Source: Paraescarpia echinospica
Taxonomy: Eukaryota; Annelida; Polychaeta; Sabellida; Siboglinidae
NCBI GenBank assembly: GCA_020002185.1
Contig: CM034539.1
Coordinates: forward strand, 33,713,017-33,777,016
Length of the DNA: 64,000 nt
Direction of reading: 5' to 3'
This document shows, piece by piece, positions 26,239 to 38,335 of this stretch. Within the stretch, counting starts at the first letter, position 1, and every line of letters starts with the position of its first letter. The notes under the pieces were generated by a model. That model searched no databases and was not told the origin of the DNA. It saw only the letters and a list, made by a program, of their open reading frames with translations. Both the position numbers and the translations under genes were made by a program.

Positions 26239-27179
26239 TATATATGTATAATATATACACACATTATACATATATGTGTGTGGGGGTTTATCCGCAAAAC
26301 GCAACATATATACATTTTGTGAGTTTCTGTTGCATATATCTGCGTATTAGATTTGATTAGTTTAGTTAGTATTCAATTTATATCACTAGATGCTGTAATA
26401 CAAGCCATTCTTTTTAAATCTGAACGAAATATTAATTTATTAAAACAAAATAAAAAAAATTGTTTTGTTGCAAAACACGTTATGTCCATGCTCAATTGCT
26501 ATAGTTATGGTAATCAGTACACAGCTCAAACACATGTAATCACCGAGACTTGTAAAATGTGTTATGGTGGAAGCAAATGCATTACCAATAAACACCAAAT
26601 ACGATAATAATAATAAAATATTACTATTTATGAAAATAATATTAATAAAACATAATCATAAATAATACAAAACCATCAAAAGTCCAAGATTAGTACTTGG
26701 GCTTATTACCAACACAGCAATAGTTGACATGGATTACATAAGACAGTATTACTATCACAAATTTGTATTATTTTATTATTATTATTATTACTACTATTTG
26801 ACGGACATCGCCTTGTCGCATTGCCTGGCGTACACAATGACTCTGATAAGACGAGGCTTCATCACCTCCTTTAGACGCAGTATCGTTTCATCCTGCTGGG
26901 GTTTTGTTGGCAGCAAATAAATTGGTGTGTAGTTCATGAGAATATCACCTTCTGTCAGTCGATTCGCATAGAACAATTCAGAACTGCCCTCAGCAGTGTG
27001 ACAGCAGGGTATTTGTGGGATATTCCCACCACCGGAATGACGACGCTTCTTATCAATCTGCCGCTGATCCGGCCTCCTTTATCTTTTTTACGTTGGATCG
27101 GAGATATTGTTACTCTCTCCGATAATCGGTCGAATGAATTCATGTCGCTTCGACATAAATTATCGTATGATCGAGCGGA

Positions 27180-27418
27180 GGGACATAGGTTAGCGAAATG
27201 AAAAATCGACTCACACAAGCAACCAAAATGGCGGATCGGATGTAACGCGATCTGCGACAAAACTGCAGTGTCGCTTAACGCACGTTGTGGCAAAATCGAT
27301 ATTTCACTCGGCGATAACGTTCGATATGCGCCCAAAACGCTTTTGCCTCCATGATTATCTGCTAGATGGCGGAATAAAACCGATCTTAACTCAATTTTGT
27401 AATTTTGGTGGATAACGC

Positions 27419-27453
<35 letters not shown>

Positions 27454-27665
27454 CGCGTTATCCGCCAAAATGACGCGTATATATAAAACTAATCATGGAG
27501 GCAAAAGCGTTTTGGGCGCATATCGTATTATATCGAATGTTACAGCTAAATGAAATAACGATTTCGCGACAATGCAGTTTTGCTGCAGATCGCGTTACAT
27601 CCGATCCGCCATTTTTGCTGGTTGTGTGAGTTAATTTTTCCTTTCGCTAATCTATGTCCAATATC
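27180..27665. repeat. Second large imperfect palindrome with (TA)n centre, in leader intron of globin B
   Basis: The two arms of about 230 bases are inverted copies with indels. Matching blocks include GGACATAGNTTAGCG at the outer ends, AAAATGGCGGATCGG, GCGCCCAAAACGCTTTTGCC, and GGATAACGCG next to the central TA tract (27422-27449). It is unrelated in sequence to the 25.8-kb palindrome but has the same design, suggesting a foldback/MITE class that carries a TA-repeat core. Confidence 0.85.
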
Positions 27666-28487
27666 AATTCAATGGTGCTAAATGAGGAATAGTTGTCAAC
27701 AATGATCCAAGAACGCGAATGGATATAGTGAACCTCAATACTTGGATAATATATATACTAACTTAGCGTATTAAAACATACACAATAAGTCCTGTGAACA
27801 AGAAAGCGCAAAAATGGTAGTTTGATTTAATTCACAGCCGGTTAACAACAACATATATGTTGGGTTGAGGCGTTAGAAAGGATAATTGCACGGCATTCGA
27901 AAACTGCAAGCATATGTCGTAATCCGTGCAATTTTAATTATGTGTTTTCAGAAAGGTTATTCTAAAAAACGGTTGGCAAAATATTTTTGATTTTACATGC
28001 TAAAGGTTAGTTTTAATTAATTCTTTTAAATGCATAGGCCCAGAAAGATGAGTTTTGTTTTCCTTTTAAAACAGCCACAACTAAATACCGTTCCCTATTG
28101 TATCACCCTATTTAGTTAATCTCCCAAACATGTACACTATTATTATTATTTAGTTAGGGCTTGGGTTAAAATATTACACCCACAATAACAGCTACTTTTG
28201 TATTCACGTTCCTGGTAAGCGTACTATTGTCTATGTTGCGTCTTGCTATTATAATTCCCATTTCATCGCCGCTCACAGTGGTATATGAAAATCAGTTATT
28301 TTAGTTACCCTTAACTGGATTGACTGCGTTAACTCAAACAGTAAAACAATATACATGCTTTATCCAGTTTGCCACACACTTATAGTGGGGCAAGTCACTT
28401 GAACCAAGCATAGCCACTACTACAGATATGATCATTGTACAGTACAACTGAAATAAATATATCGACTTTGTTTCTCTGTCACAGACA

Positions 28488-28651
28488 ATGAATTATCTAA
28501 TACAAGTTGTACTGGTGATCTGTGGCGCCACCTGTGGACGTGCATGGTGCTCCAGGGAAGATGCCGATAGCGTCATTGCTATATACGAAGAATGCCGTCT
28601 CCTAGACAATACCAATGCGACTATCGATGACGTCACTGCGTTTTTCGTCCA
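28488..28651 (+). CDS. Globin copy B, coding exon 1
   Basis: The acceptor CAG ends at 28484, only 3 bases before the ATG at 28488, so a leader intron sits just upstream. The exon encodes the signal peptide and helices A-B, ending FFV plus CA of a split Gln codon before GTATGT. The ATG is the first in frame after the acceptor, and the same ATG context recurs in copies A, C and D. Confidence 0.92.
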
Positions 28652-30141
28652 GTATGTATAACCGATGTGCGATTGTGTTGATTCAGTTAATTAAGCTGAA
28701 CAAAATTTGAATGAATTACGTGAACTAGCAGCGTAGGTGGTAAGTTCTAATGTAGGTGAATGTTTGCCTTGGGATTGAGGTGGCGTTGGAATGCCAGGAA
28801 ATAAACAGCAAGCCAAAACTTCTTTACATTATCCTATCACACCATCATCACCATTGTGCAGCCATTGGTGTTGGGCGAAAGCCTAAGTATGCCGTTTCCA
28901 GATATGCCTGTCATGCGCTATCCTCTGCCAGATGGTGACCTTCCAGAACTCGTCTAGCTGGTGTCTCCATCGTCTCGCCGGTTTTCTTCTAGATCGTTTC
29001 AATTCGTCTCAAGGAATTGATACGCGATGTCCATCGGTTGGTCTACTTCTGTCTTCTGACTTGTTCTATCACGTCCTCTTATCTAAATCAATTCATACAT
29101 AATTGTTTTCAGATTGATGAAGAAATACCCTGAGACAAAGGCTCTGTTTGCCAAAGTCAACGTAGACGACCTCAACAGCCCAGAGTTTAGGGCGCACGCT
29201 GTGCGTGTGGCAAACGGTGTACATGTCTGCTTCGGCTCACTACACAATCCAGCACTTCTGAAAGAATTGACGTCGCACTTGGCGGCTCAGCACGCGGCGA
29301 TAGGCGGGGTGAAGGCGGAATACTTCGAAGTGAGTAGATCTATCCTCAAGAGCCATGTGATTCCAGTATAACAGCTGATTTGTTGTTATAGATTGAAGAC
29401 GTATGTTTATGTTTTAAATGTGAAATGCATATGTTAGAACGTAATCCGCTGTTACAGTTAATGTTGGTTTTTTTAAATTCAAATGCATACATTCAATGAT
29501 AATACTATGTGCATGCGCATTCGGTAACATTCCATAATATTATACTCACACACACATGTACACTAAAGCACGACACACATACGCGCGCGCGCTCACACAC
29601 CTACACACACACACACCCAAACTCACACACACGCCCACAAGCACACACACGCACAAACGCACAAACGCACACACGCACACACGCACACACGCACACACGA
29701 ACACACGCACACACGCTCAAACGCTCAAACGCACACACGCGCACACGCGCACACGCGCACACGCGCATACGCGCACACGCGCACACGCGCACACGCACAC
29801 AGTTACCACAGAACACAATCACGCACGACCGCATGGACGCATGCACGCATGCACGCAAGCAAGCGCGCACGCACAAACACACACCACCCACAAAAACACA
29901 CTCACACGTACCCACACACACGTGCGGTTTAAGGACACCGTCAGTTCATCTAAATAACACTTACCTGATACCACCGAAGATTGCTACTATGCTTTCTATC
30001 TCGTTATCATTTTTTTATTTGCAGTTGTTTCGACAGGGTGTAAAACGTGGTATGAATGATATGGTGAGCAATTTCAACCCGGATGCTTGGGACAACTGCT
30101 TCGACCCTATTAACAATGCAATCTCCGCGCGTCTTACCTAA
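28488..30141 (+). CDS. Extracellular globin chain, A2-like (copy B), complete 3-exon gene
   Basis: Coding exons are 28488-28651, 29113-29329 and 30025-30141, joining to a 165-residue protein. Splice sites are GT/AG. Introns are phase 2 and phase 0, matching the conserved globin positions B12.2 and G7.0. Residues 1 to about 19 form a hydrophobic signal peptide. The mature chain starts near WCSRED, with the N-terminal Cys (C21) expected to pair with C152 in the H helix (WDNCF). Heme-pocket residues are present: CD1 Phe67, distal His83 (RAH) and proximal His115 (AAQH). Cys94 lies 11 residues after the distal His, the position known for the free sulfide-binding Cys of tubeworm A2 chains. Such chains are secreted and assemble into giant hexagonal-bilayer hemoglobin that carries O2 and, in symbiotic worms, sulfide. 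A further Cys36 is unusual. AATAAA follows the stop codon. Assignment to A2 rather than another subfamily is inference; the globin identity is firm. Confidence 0.93.
28841..29080 (-). mobile_element. RTE-type LINE 3' fragment in intron between globin B exons 1 and 2
   Basis: The reverse complement matches the 3' end of the RTE at 33.4-37.4 kb: the same CCATCTGGCAGAGGATAG block, a CGATGGACATCGCG block, and a trinucleotide-like ATC/GAT tail at the low-coordinate end. It is a 5'-truncated insertion that stops about 33 bases before the exon 2 splice acceptor. Confidence 0.85.
29113..29329 (+). CDS. Globin copy B, coding exon 2 (heme pocket)
   Basis: The exon follows TTGTTTTCAG and begins with A, completing the split Gln codon, then LMKKYPETKALF. 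It carries CD1 Phe, distal His, the Cys at +11 and proximal His, and ends AEYFE before GTGAGT in phase 0. It is 217 bases long, exactly as in copy A. Confidence 0.94.
29551..29935. repeat. (CA)n-rich simple repeat in intron 2 of globin B
   Basis: Long imperfect CA/CG-CA tract with ACACG variants. Open frames across it are Thr-His repeats and are not genes. Confidence 0.95.
30025..30141 (+). CDS. Globin copy B, coding exon 3 (helices G-H)
   Basis: The exon starts after TTATTTGCAG with LFRQGVKRG and ends ISARLT-stop. It contains the H-helix Trp-Asp-Asn-Cys typical of annelid extracellular globins, where the Cys closes the intrachain disulfide with the N-terminal Cys. No second exon 3 of this kind was seen elsewhere in the window. 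Confidence 0.92.
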   Translation: MFRQGVKRGMNDMVSNFNPDAWDNCFDPINNAISARLT

Positions 30142-30164
30142 TGTGTATTGTGAGGAATTCAAAA

Positions 30165-30170
30165 AATAAA
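30165..30170 (+). promoter_or_regulatory. Polyadenylation signal of globin copy B
   Basis: Canonical AATAAA, 24 bases after the stop codon. Confidence 0.7.
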
Positions 30171-30399
30171 AAACGTATTTAAAACTACAATATAGATTTG
30201 GTTATTCCTGGTAATGGGAAGCCATTGTTGATGCTTCTACAGTTGATTATATTATACTAGCTACGTGAATGCTTTGCAACACCTCGGTATTATATTCCTA
30301 GCGACATATTTGTTGTTATTTTTATTTAATGGTGTGTTTCCATATCCGAGTACACTATAAATATATCCGTTGCGAGTACGTTTCTCGGGTTACCTATCG

Positions 30400-30600
30400 T
30401 TTATCGACCGATGTTTCGTCTTCAAAAATCGAACGTTCGCAAGCCACGTGATGCGATCGTGCGCCGTCTTCTCCCATGTTGTTTTGTCGAGATATGCAGC
30501 GCCTACATATCTCTTTAGATAATCGGTGTAGCATAAACATGGTCTTCCTATGTTCCGTTTACAGTGCCGTAGGTCTTTGCATCAAACAGGTCACTATCTG
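30400..30600 (-). mobile_element. LINE C-terminal fragment
   Basis: The minus strand reads DLRHCKRNIGRPCLCYTDYL, then KRYVGAAY, TTWEKTAHDRITWLANV. This is the familiar tail of LINE polyproteins (GRP...Y.D..KR...W...A.DR..W). No RT core is nearby. Confidence 0.75.
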
Positions 30601-30778
30601 TCGATCGCTGTTTATGCATACCACTTGGGGCAGGTAACAGTGAGCTTTCGTTTTAAGAGCATCGCCTAAACGCTCGGCATTCCAGCATGTTGCAATACTT
30701 GGTTACATCATCCGAAGATACAACATATATATAAATTAATGACATGGTGCACTCCATCAAATAAGCTGATGTGCATTG

Positions 30779-30820
<42 letters not shown>

Positions 30821-31108
30821 TATCTATGCATTTACAATATGTTGAATATACATATAATTTCATGTCTTCATTAGAAAACACAGGACTTAATTTAAGCTGA
30901 ATCGAGTAGCTGTCAACGAATTAAACCGATAAAACACATTGTCCCGACGAACGTCAAATGATGTAAATTAATTGGAATTATGTAGGAAGCCAACATTTGC
31001 TAAACAGAAACTCCATTGTACCGGATATATACTATCAGCGTGCAGATATTGCTCTATTATGTTCTCAAAGTAGAATTAGACACTTGAGAAAGAGTAACAC
31101 ACTATTGG

Positions 31109-32419
31109 TGTTGTAACAGGCTGCTACTGCTAATGCAAAAAGCAGCTGCAGCGAAAGTGTAGTGTCACGAATGTTATAAAACAACATTTCAGTATAATTC
31201 ATTTCAGTCACAGTGATTGACAGGCAACAAATCATTATATATTATTAAAAATCAATGTGGTCACAATGTTGTCCACAAGAGGGCAATACCTTTATATCGT
31301 TGAGCTAATTTTAAATTATTTACAGTGGCTAGATGGATGTGTTAGCAACCTCCACCAATTTCAAATTACAATTTATAGTAAATTGGTAATATATTATAAA
31401 TTAGTGATGCTGTATTTATATTTGTTATTCCTAGTTATAGTATACAAAGTGTTAGTTCATGTTGTTTTACAAGTTACAACATATAAATTAGCAAAGGTTT
31501 ATTATCTCAGTGATATGTATCAGTCACGCATGATTTCAAATGAAATCATCTTAACATAAGGTATTGAAACAGTTAGTAACTTAATATAACATGAGGTCAT
31601 TTATAATGTTACTAAATCATCATAGAACTTAGGAAAAGCGTCAAATTATTAGTTAAGTACTTTGAGGATAGGAGGCGAAAACCGCTGATTCATGTTTAGA
31701 TTTTACAGAGTTTAGAAGTTTAATATGTCAGTTCTTTTAGATTTCGCCACAGAAAGCTCTGGAAAGTTTCACGTCACACCAAATATGAATTTGATTGGTT
31801 GGTTTATAAAAAGGACGCGGGCGTGATAGAGTGGATCGAGCATTGTACGGTAGGAAGCGAGAATGTTGAATCAGGAGCAATCAAACATGTAATCTTATAT
31901 TTAGCCGGCAGGTGGCCCGTTAGTTATTTTGAAATTACGTTAAATATATCGTTATGGATTTTTGCATTTAGAAATAAGAAATATGTCCAAAAGGACATTG
32001 ATTTAGTTAAACGTTACACTGTAAAACAGTCACTAGCAGAGCCAGTCGTCGATGTCATTCCGGGTGGTGGACTCGAGAATTCCATGGAAACTTAAGGTGT
32101 AAGATTCGACCAACCGTTTGAATTTCAAATTCGTCATCATACCGATCAGCAGTGATCTACGAACGTTCGTACAACAGTACATTAATTAATTTTGATAGTC
32201 TATTGAGCTACGTGATGTAACCTTATCTAAGGTTCGATTCAATCGTCGTGTGTACATGTATAATTTGTTAGTTATCAAACTGTGCAAATGTTACCGATGT
32301 TGTTTGTTTTTGTCCTTTATATATTTACCACCTATAGGAATTGTCAAACAAATCCATAAATACTATTCCAATCCTCCTGTGTCACTACAAAAACGACCCG
32401 TGACACGGGAATTGCAACA
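31109..32419 (+). mobile_element. Putative 5' LTR of a retroelement
   Basis: Starts TGTTGTAA and ends TTGCAACA, giving inverted ends, and lies immediately upstream of a primer-binding-site-like sequence. TATAAAAAGG at 31804-31813 could be its TATA box. The left edge is inferred from the inverted ends only, and no partner LTR was seen. Confidence 0.45.
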
Positions 32420-32421
32420 AA

Positions 32422-32439
32422 TGGGGACTCGTCCGGTAT
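32422..32439 (+). promoter_or_regulatory. Primer binding site resembling tRNA-Pro complement
   Basis: TGGGGACTCGTCCGGTAT matches 16 of 18 positions of the tRNA-Pro primer site known from gammaretrovirus-type elements (recalled, not searched), and sits two bases after a CA terminus. Confidence 0.55.
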
Positions 32440-33430
32440 TCCGATTAAATGGTTAGCAATATATATTGGAATATGATGAACAAAGTAAATAGTTGGGAAT
32501 TGCGACAGACGCAGTTACAGTGTGATCGACAAGACGAATTTCCTTTATTATACGTTTTGACCGGGGATTTATCCGACCACATATTTGATACTTCCACTAA
32601 GACGTTCATGTTTTCTAGAGGGAGCCACTGTTAAAATTAATAAACACGATAAGCATCACCTGACTGAATATATATCACAAAAATATCTTAAACTATGTTC
32701 AATGTGTATTTTCTGGTGGGCTTACTTAGCATTAACAGTGCATCTTGAAGGATGTTGGAGACAACACCAAAGTCTTCACGATTTCTACATAGTCGACATA
32801 TGCAGGCCGCTAGATACCTTTAAATGTTGAAGAAAGAAGTTCGCGATACTCTTAATGCAGAGATGCGCATATCCGTTGGTGGCTACACTGGCATTGCCTT
32901 TCACTGCAGCACAAACAACATGGTAATGGTCCTTCCAAAGTCCTGCTTCAAACGTCTGGCAGGAGAACTTCAGCTCAAAGACAGCGCCATGCTGCATTGT
33001 AACCCGTTTCAAACCGACTTGAATTGATCCCATTAGTATAATAACACTTTAACTCAATTACTGGTTCCTCTGTTCTACAAGCTTGCTCTTTGTTGATAGA
33101 TCGGCGTCATCCATCCCACGAGAGAAGTTCAATTATTCCTATCACTGAAGGACAAAACTCGTGTTTAGCAAATAAAAAAACATACAAAACGTAAAGTTTA
33201 CACCATCTAACTCCAATATTTTTTACGACTTCAACGATGTTTGATGTAAACTTTTTCATGAATATTTGCATTATAAACAAAAATGTTTATTAATATACCG
33301 GTATTTTGTAGTACGGGACCTTATCAATGCTCTATATGTTTACATTACAGTTATAATAGGATAGTGTGTATACTTCATCCGTGCATATTAATAAAAATAA
33401 TAGCCAGATATTGACCTTACTATAATGGAG
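32440..33430. other. Sequence after the putative PBS; no gene recognised
   Basis: Overlapping short open frames at 32449-32634, 32585-32830 and 32824-33027 do not resemble gag or any family I know. The rest is AT-rich. Confidence 0.4.
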
Positions 33431-36400
33431 CAATACAAGGTACAATGAAGCCAAAGCGTAAACAGTCTACGAGAAAACTACTAAAAGATGAACAGATACA
33501 CGAACGGGAGGTAGAACATAGGGAAACCAGGTTGGTATGGAATGTCATCGGGATCAGAGAAGTCAGAAGAAGAGAGGAATACTTCCCCTTACAAAGCAGC
33601 GACCTACCATACCATTCCATGGTGAACAACGACCAAGCAGGAGTAGGCTTTCTCATATACAAGAAATGGTAAAACAATATAGTAAGGGTTAACATTATTA
33701 TTGACAAAGTAGCAGAACGTGTTCTATGCATAACAAAACGCAACAAACTGAATATAATACACGTATATGCACCAACAACATCATACTCAGAGAAAGACAA
33801 AAGCAACTTCTACAACGACGTGGAAAATAACTTAGAAAAGCCAACCACTACACGATAGTCACGGGATATTTTAAAGCGCAAGTAGGGAAAGGAACAAACA
33901 TTTTGGAAACGGCAACAGAAAAATTAGGCCAAGGGTGAAAAACGAAACAGGCCATACCTTGGTAGAAATGGCATCAACGAGAAAGTACAAAATCATAAAT
34001 ATCATGTTTCAGAAGAAGACAGGGGGAGATGGACGTGGAAAAGTCCAAATGGAAGAAAGAAGAACGAAATTGACTACATCCTGACAAAAAGGCTAGACAT
34101 GGTCACTGACGAGACACTACAAGAACTAGACGACATCAACACCATGATCGAAAACATCACTGAGATGATCTAACGTATTGTGACAAGTGTAGCCAAAGCA
34201 ATTAACAGGCACGTAAAGACGAGAATATGGTCATCGACACGAGCACTGATTAAGAAACGACGAGAAATGGTGAATAATGGCGACCGTAAAAAAATAATTA
34301 GAGTAATGTCCCTGATCAGCGAGGTCTCCGTACACTATATGGCTCTGGTCTAGCAGGGTTCTTATATGTTAAGGTCAACGTATATGAGAAGGAGCGATTA
34401 TCGTGAACAAGCAACAAAGAACGAGGAAATTTAATAAACTTTATTACATGATATCTACCTTTAGGTAAGTATCTCGATTAGCAAAGATGAAAACAGTAAA
34501 GACATCCCGTAACCCAAATCTTAACAGAACATAATAAACAATAAAACTGAATAATTGAATCCATCTGACTAAGAAAGTAAAGTTACAATTAATCTTTCAG
34601 TTATCCAATTCTTCTTCCTTTCTACGGTGGATTTTTCTACTACACGACCAAACACTAGGCGCCAAGTGTTATCGAAGAACAAATCCCATAAGATAACTAT
34701 AAAACATATCGCTAGCCCTCACGGACTCTCATTACAGTAATCGGTTACAACAAATATATATATATGAATACTTCAAGGGTAGTATTACCTCACTTCGAAA
34801 CCACAGATAACTACCATTCATAAACCTATACGAACGTTTGTTGAAGTCATCACGCCGAGTTCAGAAAACAATCAGAACGGTGTATCTCGGCCGCACGAGT
34901 GATGGCGTCGGGCAATCGACGCTTGCCGCCGTCCGCCGCGAATTCTCGAGTCGCGTCCGTGTTATAATCGACTTGTCTCGCACGGTCACAAACGATTGTG
35001 AAGTCAGTAGAATACGCTCGCGTGAATAACGTCGCCGGGCTGTAGACGCTTACCGCCGGCCGAAGTCGCTGTGAGACCGCTGTTCGTGGGTGAGCGCGTC
35101 GCGATTTTCGCTCATCGACGCAAATACTCGCCGTGGCAGTCGTTCTCGGACGTCGGGGCCGACCGGAAAGTTTCTTTAATAACAGTCACTCTGGACGTTG
35201 AATATCGCACACACAAATTTTGGGAACGTAACCCACGTTAACGATTCCCACCACGCTTCACGTCTTGATTCGCCATTCTCTTGGCAACAGGCCAACCTGT
35301 GTCGTTCAACCCTGGATCTGTCCCAGTCCTTCGCCAGCGCCCAGATGGCAAAATGGGTTTGACAAACGTTTATATAAGGGGAATTATTAACACATCTTAT
35401 GACCGGTTTCCATCGTTTCTATTGGCTAATACAATATCCATTTCAAGCTATGTTTTGTGCAACACCCTCTAAGATACAGTGAAACCACCTGCTTGCCTAG
35501 AAACGCTAGCAAAAGAATACCCACTGAACGCATTTGCAACCGAGTTGCTGTAATTACTTAACTAATGCGGTTGGTCAAAAATCTGCCTATTTACTGGCAT
35601 CACCTTCCTCATTTACCAAATTAAACGTAAAGGAAGTAGATTTAAACACCCACAACTAGCAGAAATGCTACAAGTACGCAGAAATATGCAAAAACATCAA
35701 AAAGAATGCGAAGGAGGACATCAGAAAGTACAAACAAGAGATCATACGAGAAACCAAAGAGATCAAAGATCCTGAAGAAAGCCAAAAGAACTCAGGCACT
35801 AGGCCAAGACAGAATTACTACACTTCTAGACAAACAGAGTAGATAAATACAAGATCAAGATATGATCGATCATGGAACGAATAGATAGATTCTACACATA
35901 TATATACGACAGTGAACAAAGTACCATAATTCACACCGACCCGAAAGAGGTACCAGAGATAACATCTTCGAAGAGATATGAAGAATGGGAAGATATCAAG
36001 CCACGACCATGTAGACATTGAAACATTAAAAGTAGGAAACATACCATACCGGAGACACTGGCTAAGCTGTATATATGATATGCCTATCTGAAAGACGAAT
36101 ACACACTACATGTAAGTTCGCAAAGATGGTGATAATCGTCAAGAAATGAAATAAGAAAAACTTAAAGAACTACAGACCGATATTAATGTTATCAAACATT
36201 ACCAAATTACTCACAAAGATACTAACGAATAGGCTAGAGAAGAAACTCGACGAACATTAATCACGAGCAAACAGGATTCAGATGCAGATACTCAACGACA
36301 GACCATTTATACGTCGTAAACCAACTGAAAGAGAAGTGCCTAGAATATAATATCCCGTTATACATCGCTTTAGTCGACAACGGGAAAGCTTTCGACTTAG

Positions 36401-37365
36401 TGCAAACTCAAACAATGCTGATCTTCCTTCAAGCACAGAGGATAGAAGACGTGTACATCGAACTCCTGGAAGACATCTACACCAACAGCTCGGTGACAGT
36501 CCACCTACACGAAAAGATCAACAAGTTCAACATCAAGAGAGGAGTACGACAAGGTGACACCATATCGTCCAAGCTACGCCGACGACATACGCATTTGCGC
36601 TACAACAACGCAAGAACTACAAAAAAACGCTGCTGGAGCTAGGTGATCATTTTGAAGAACAAGGTCTTAAGATGAATATCTCGACACAAGTAATGCTAGC
36701 AAAATAACACACCAATATATATATACAGAACGCAGATAAAGAACTTTGAAAGCTACTTCTATCTGGGACAGCGATACAGTATCAGAGACAAAAACCAAGA
36801 CAATGAGATTCAGAGAAGAACCACCGCCGACTGGACAACATTCGCCAAACACCGCGATGTCTCTAAGGGTAACATTGGAACCTGCTTGAAGAGACAAGTT
36901 TACAACTTACTTCCAGCGGGAACATGGGCACTCACCATCCAGGCAAAGAACAAGCTAGCAGCCGCACTAACAAAGATGGAAAGAAGTATGCTAAACATCA
37001 CATATTGGGAGAGAAAAACAAACATATGTATAAGACAGAAGACAAAGGTCATAGACGTGATAGAAAAAATCAGAACAAAAAAGTGGACCTGGGCAGGGCA
37101 CATCAACAGACTACGAGATAACCGATGGACATCGCGTATCACAACCTGGAGACTTTACGAACGGAAATGATTTAGAGGAAGACAGGCAAGACGGTGGAGA
37201 GAAGAACTAGACGAATAGTGGAAGGGTACCATCTGGCAGAGGATAGAGCTGGACAGGCACTTTTGGAAACGACATGCTGAGGCCTTCACCCAACCACGGG
37301 ACACTACGGCTGCATGATGATCATGATGAATGATGATGATGATGATGATGATGATGATAATTAAT
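33430..37365 (+). mobile_element. RTE-type LINE, degenerate, split by a 1.3-kb insertion
   Basis: Endonuclease part: AGVGFLIYKKW (33640), NIIHVYAPTTSYSEKDK, and WTWKSPNGRKKNEIDYIL (34030), a hallmark of RTE endonucleases. Reverse transcriptase part: YAEICKNIKKNAKEDIRKYK (35670), KNYRPILMLSNITKLLTKIL (36170), EQTGFRCRYSTTDHLYVVNQ, IALVDNGKAFDLV, RGVRQGDTISSKL, YADDIRICATTTQEL. C-terminal WTWAGHINRLRDNRW is followed by a (GAT)n tail (37321-37358). There are several frameshifts and stops, and a deletion joins the RQGD motif directly to YADD. Confidence 0.93.
34310..35640. mobile_element. Insertion inside RTE LINE, GC-richer, LTR-like
   Basis: The RTE reading stops after KKRREMVNNGDRKK (about 34290) and resumes at YAEICKN (35672), so about 1.3 kb is foreign. 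It has a GC- and CpG-rich centre (34830-35180), a TATATAAG motif at 35371 and an AATAAA-like stretch at 34430. This is like the solo LTR at 46.9 kb in design, but no direct sequence match was seen. Exact ends and target duplication were not resolved. Confidence 0.5.
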
Positions 37366-38029
37366 GGAGCTTATGTAGGAACGTATGTATGTTAATGTGC
37401 AAGTCAGATGTTAAATGATTTCTGCAAACGATACCAGTGCAACAGTTGTACCTTGGATCTTTTTAGGTATCTCTCTGGGTCAACGATGACTCTCTCTCAA
37501 ATTAGAAGGCGTTGTGACCATAGACGCTTATGTAAATTTCACCGAGCAGCCAGCAGCGTCACATGGAACTGTTGTTGCCGCTGTAAAGAGGCTATCTCTA
37601 CGTCTGCGAATTTATTGTATCGACAATGTAGAAAAGTAGCTTATCAAAATGGATACATGTGTTTTGTGTGTTACGTGTAAGTAAGCAACACAATCCGGCC
37701 CTCCAAGCAATCGGACAAATCTGAAAAGATGTGTTATTTGTCGATGCAAGCAAGCAAGCAAATAACATATTCTCTTACATAAACAGGATTGTTACTGAAT
37801 CGTTACCAGAGCAGTGACATAATAAGCACGAAGTGAAATGTGTGCAACAGGGCTTTGCCGTTTTGGTTCAGTTCACATCACTGGCCTCTTTCGATCGCTT
37901 TTTTTCATAATGTGCAGACAGGATTCATATAGGTCTAGTGACTAGACGTCCTATGCATATGTATGTGCCGTAAACCAATAACAGTTGCTGGTTGCAAAGG
38001 CGATACTCTGCAACAATTGTTGGAGTAAG

Positions 38030-38112
38030 ACATCGGGTTTTTCGCCACTAACTCATCGTTACGGCGACCACATTAGTGAGAAGAATAAACACGAAAAAGG
38101 ACACTTTCCGTA
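38030..38112 (+). other. Putative leader exon remnant of globin copy C
   Basis: Contains CTCATCGTTACGG and AAACACGAAAAAGGACA blocks matching leader exons of A and B, and ends before an intact GTGAGTACA donor. The leader intron is only about 220 bases here, against 0.8 kb in A and 2.9 kb in B. No TATA box is evident. Confidence 0.5.
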
Positions 38113-38335
38113 GTGAGTACATATTGACAATTCTGCAGGTAAAGATTAAGAAAAGTTAAGAAAATTAATATAAACTATACCTTTACCGATAATTATATGT
38201 TATGACATTACTGATCGAAATATATAGTCATGTTAATTACGGAACACAACAGGTATGTGATTATACAGAAATGTAATCATCATTTAGCTCCAGCCATATT
38301 TGCACCTTGTTCCCGAACTTTGTTTTTTGTTGCAG

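Noticed and set aside
26955..27452. 165-residue minus-strand frame
   Set aside because: It runs through one arm and the TA core of the second palindrome; no domain recognised.
29509..29957. 210- and 133-residue Thr-His-rich frames
   Set aside because: They are readings of the CA repeat in globin B intron 2. The 210-residue frame only happens to run into real exon 3.
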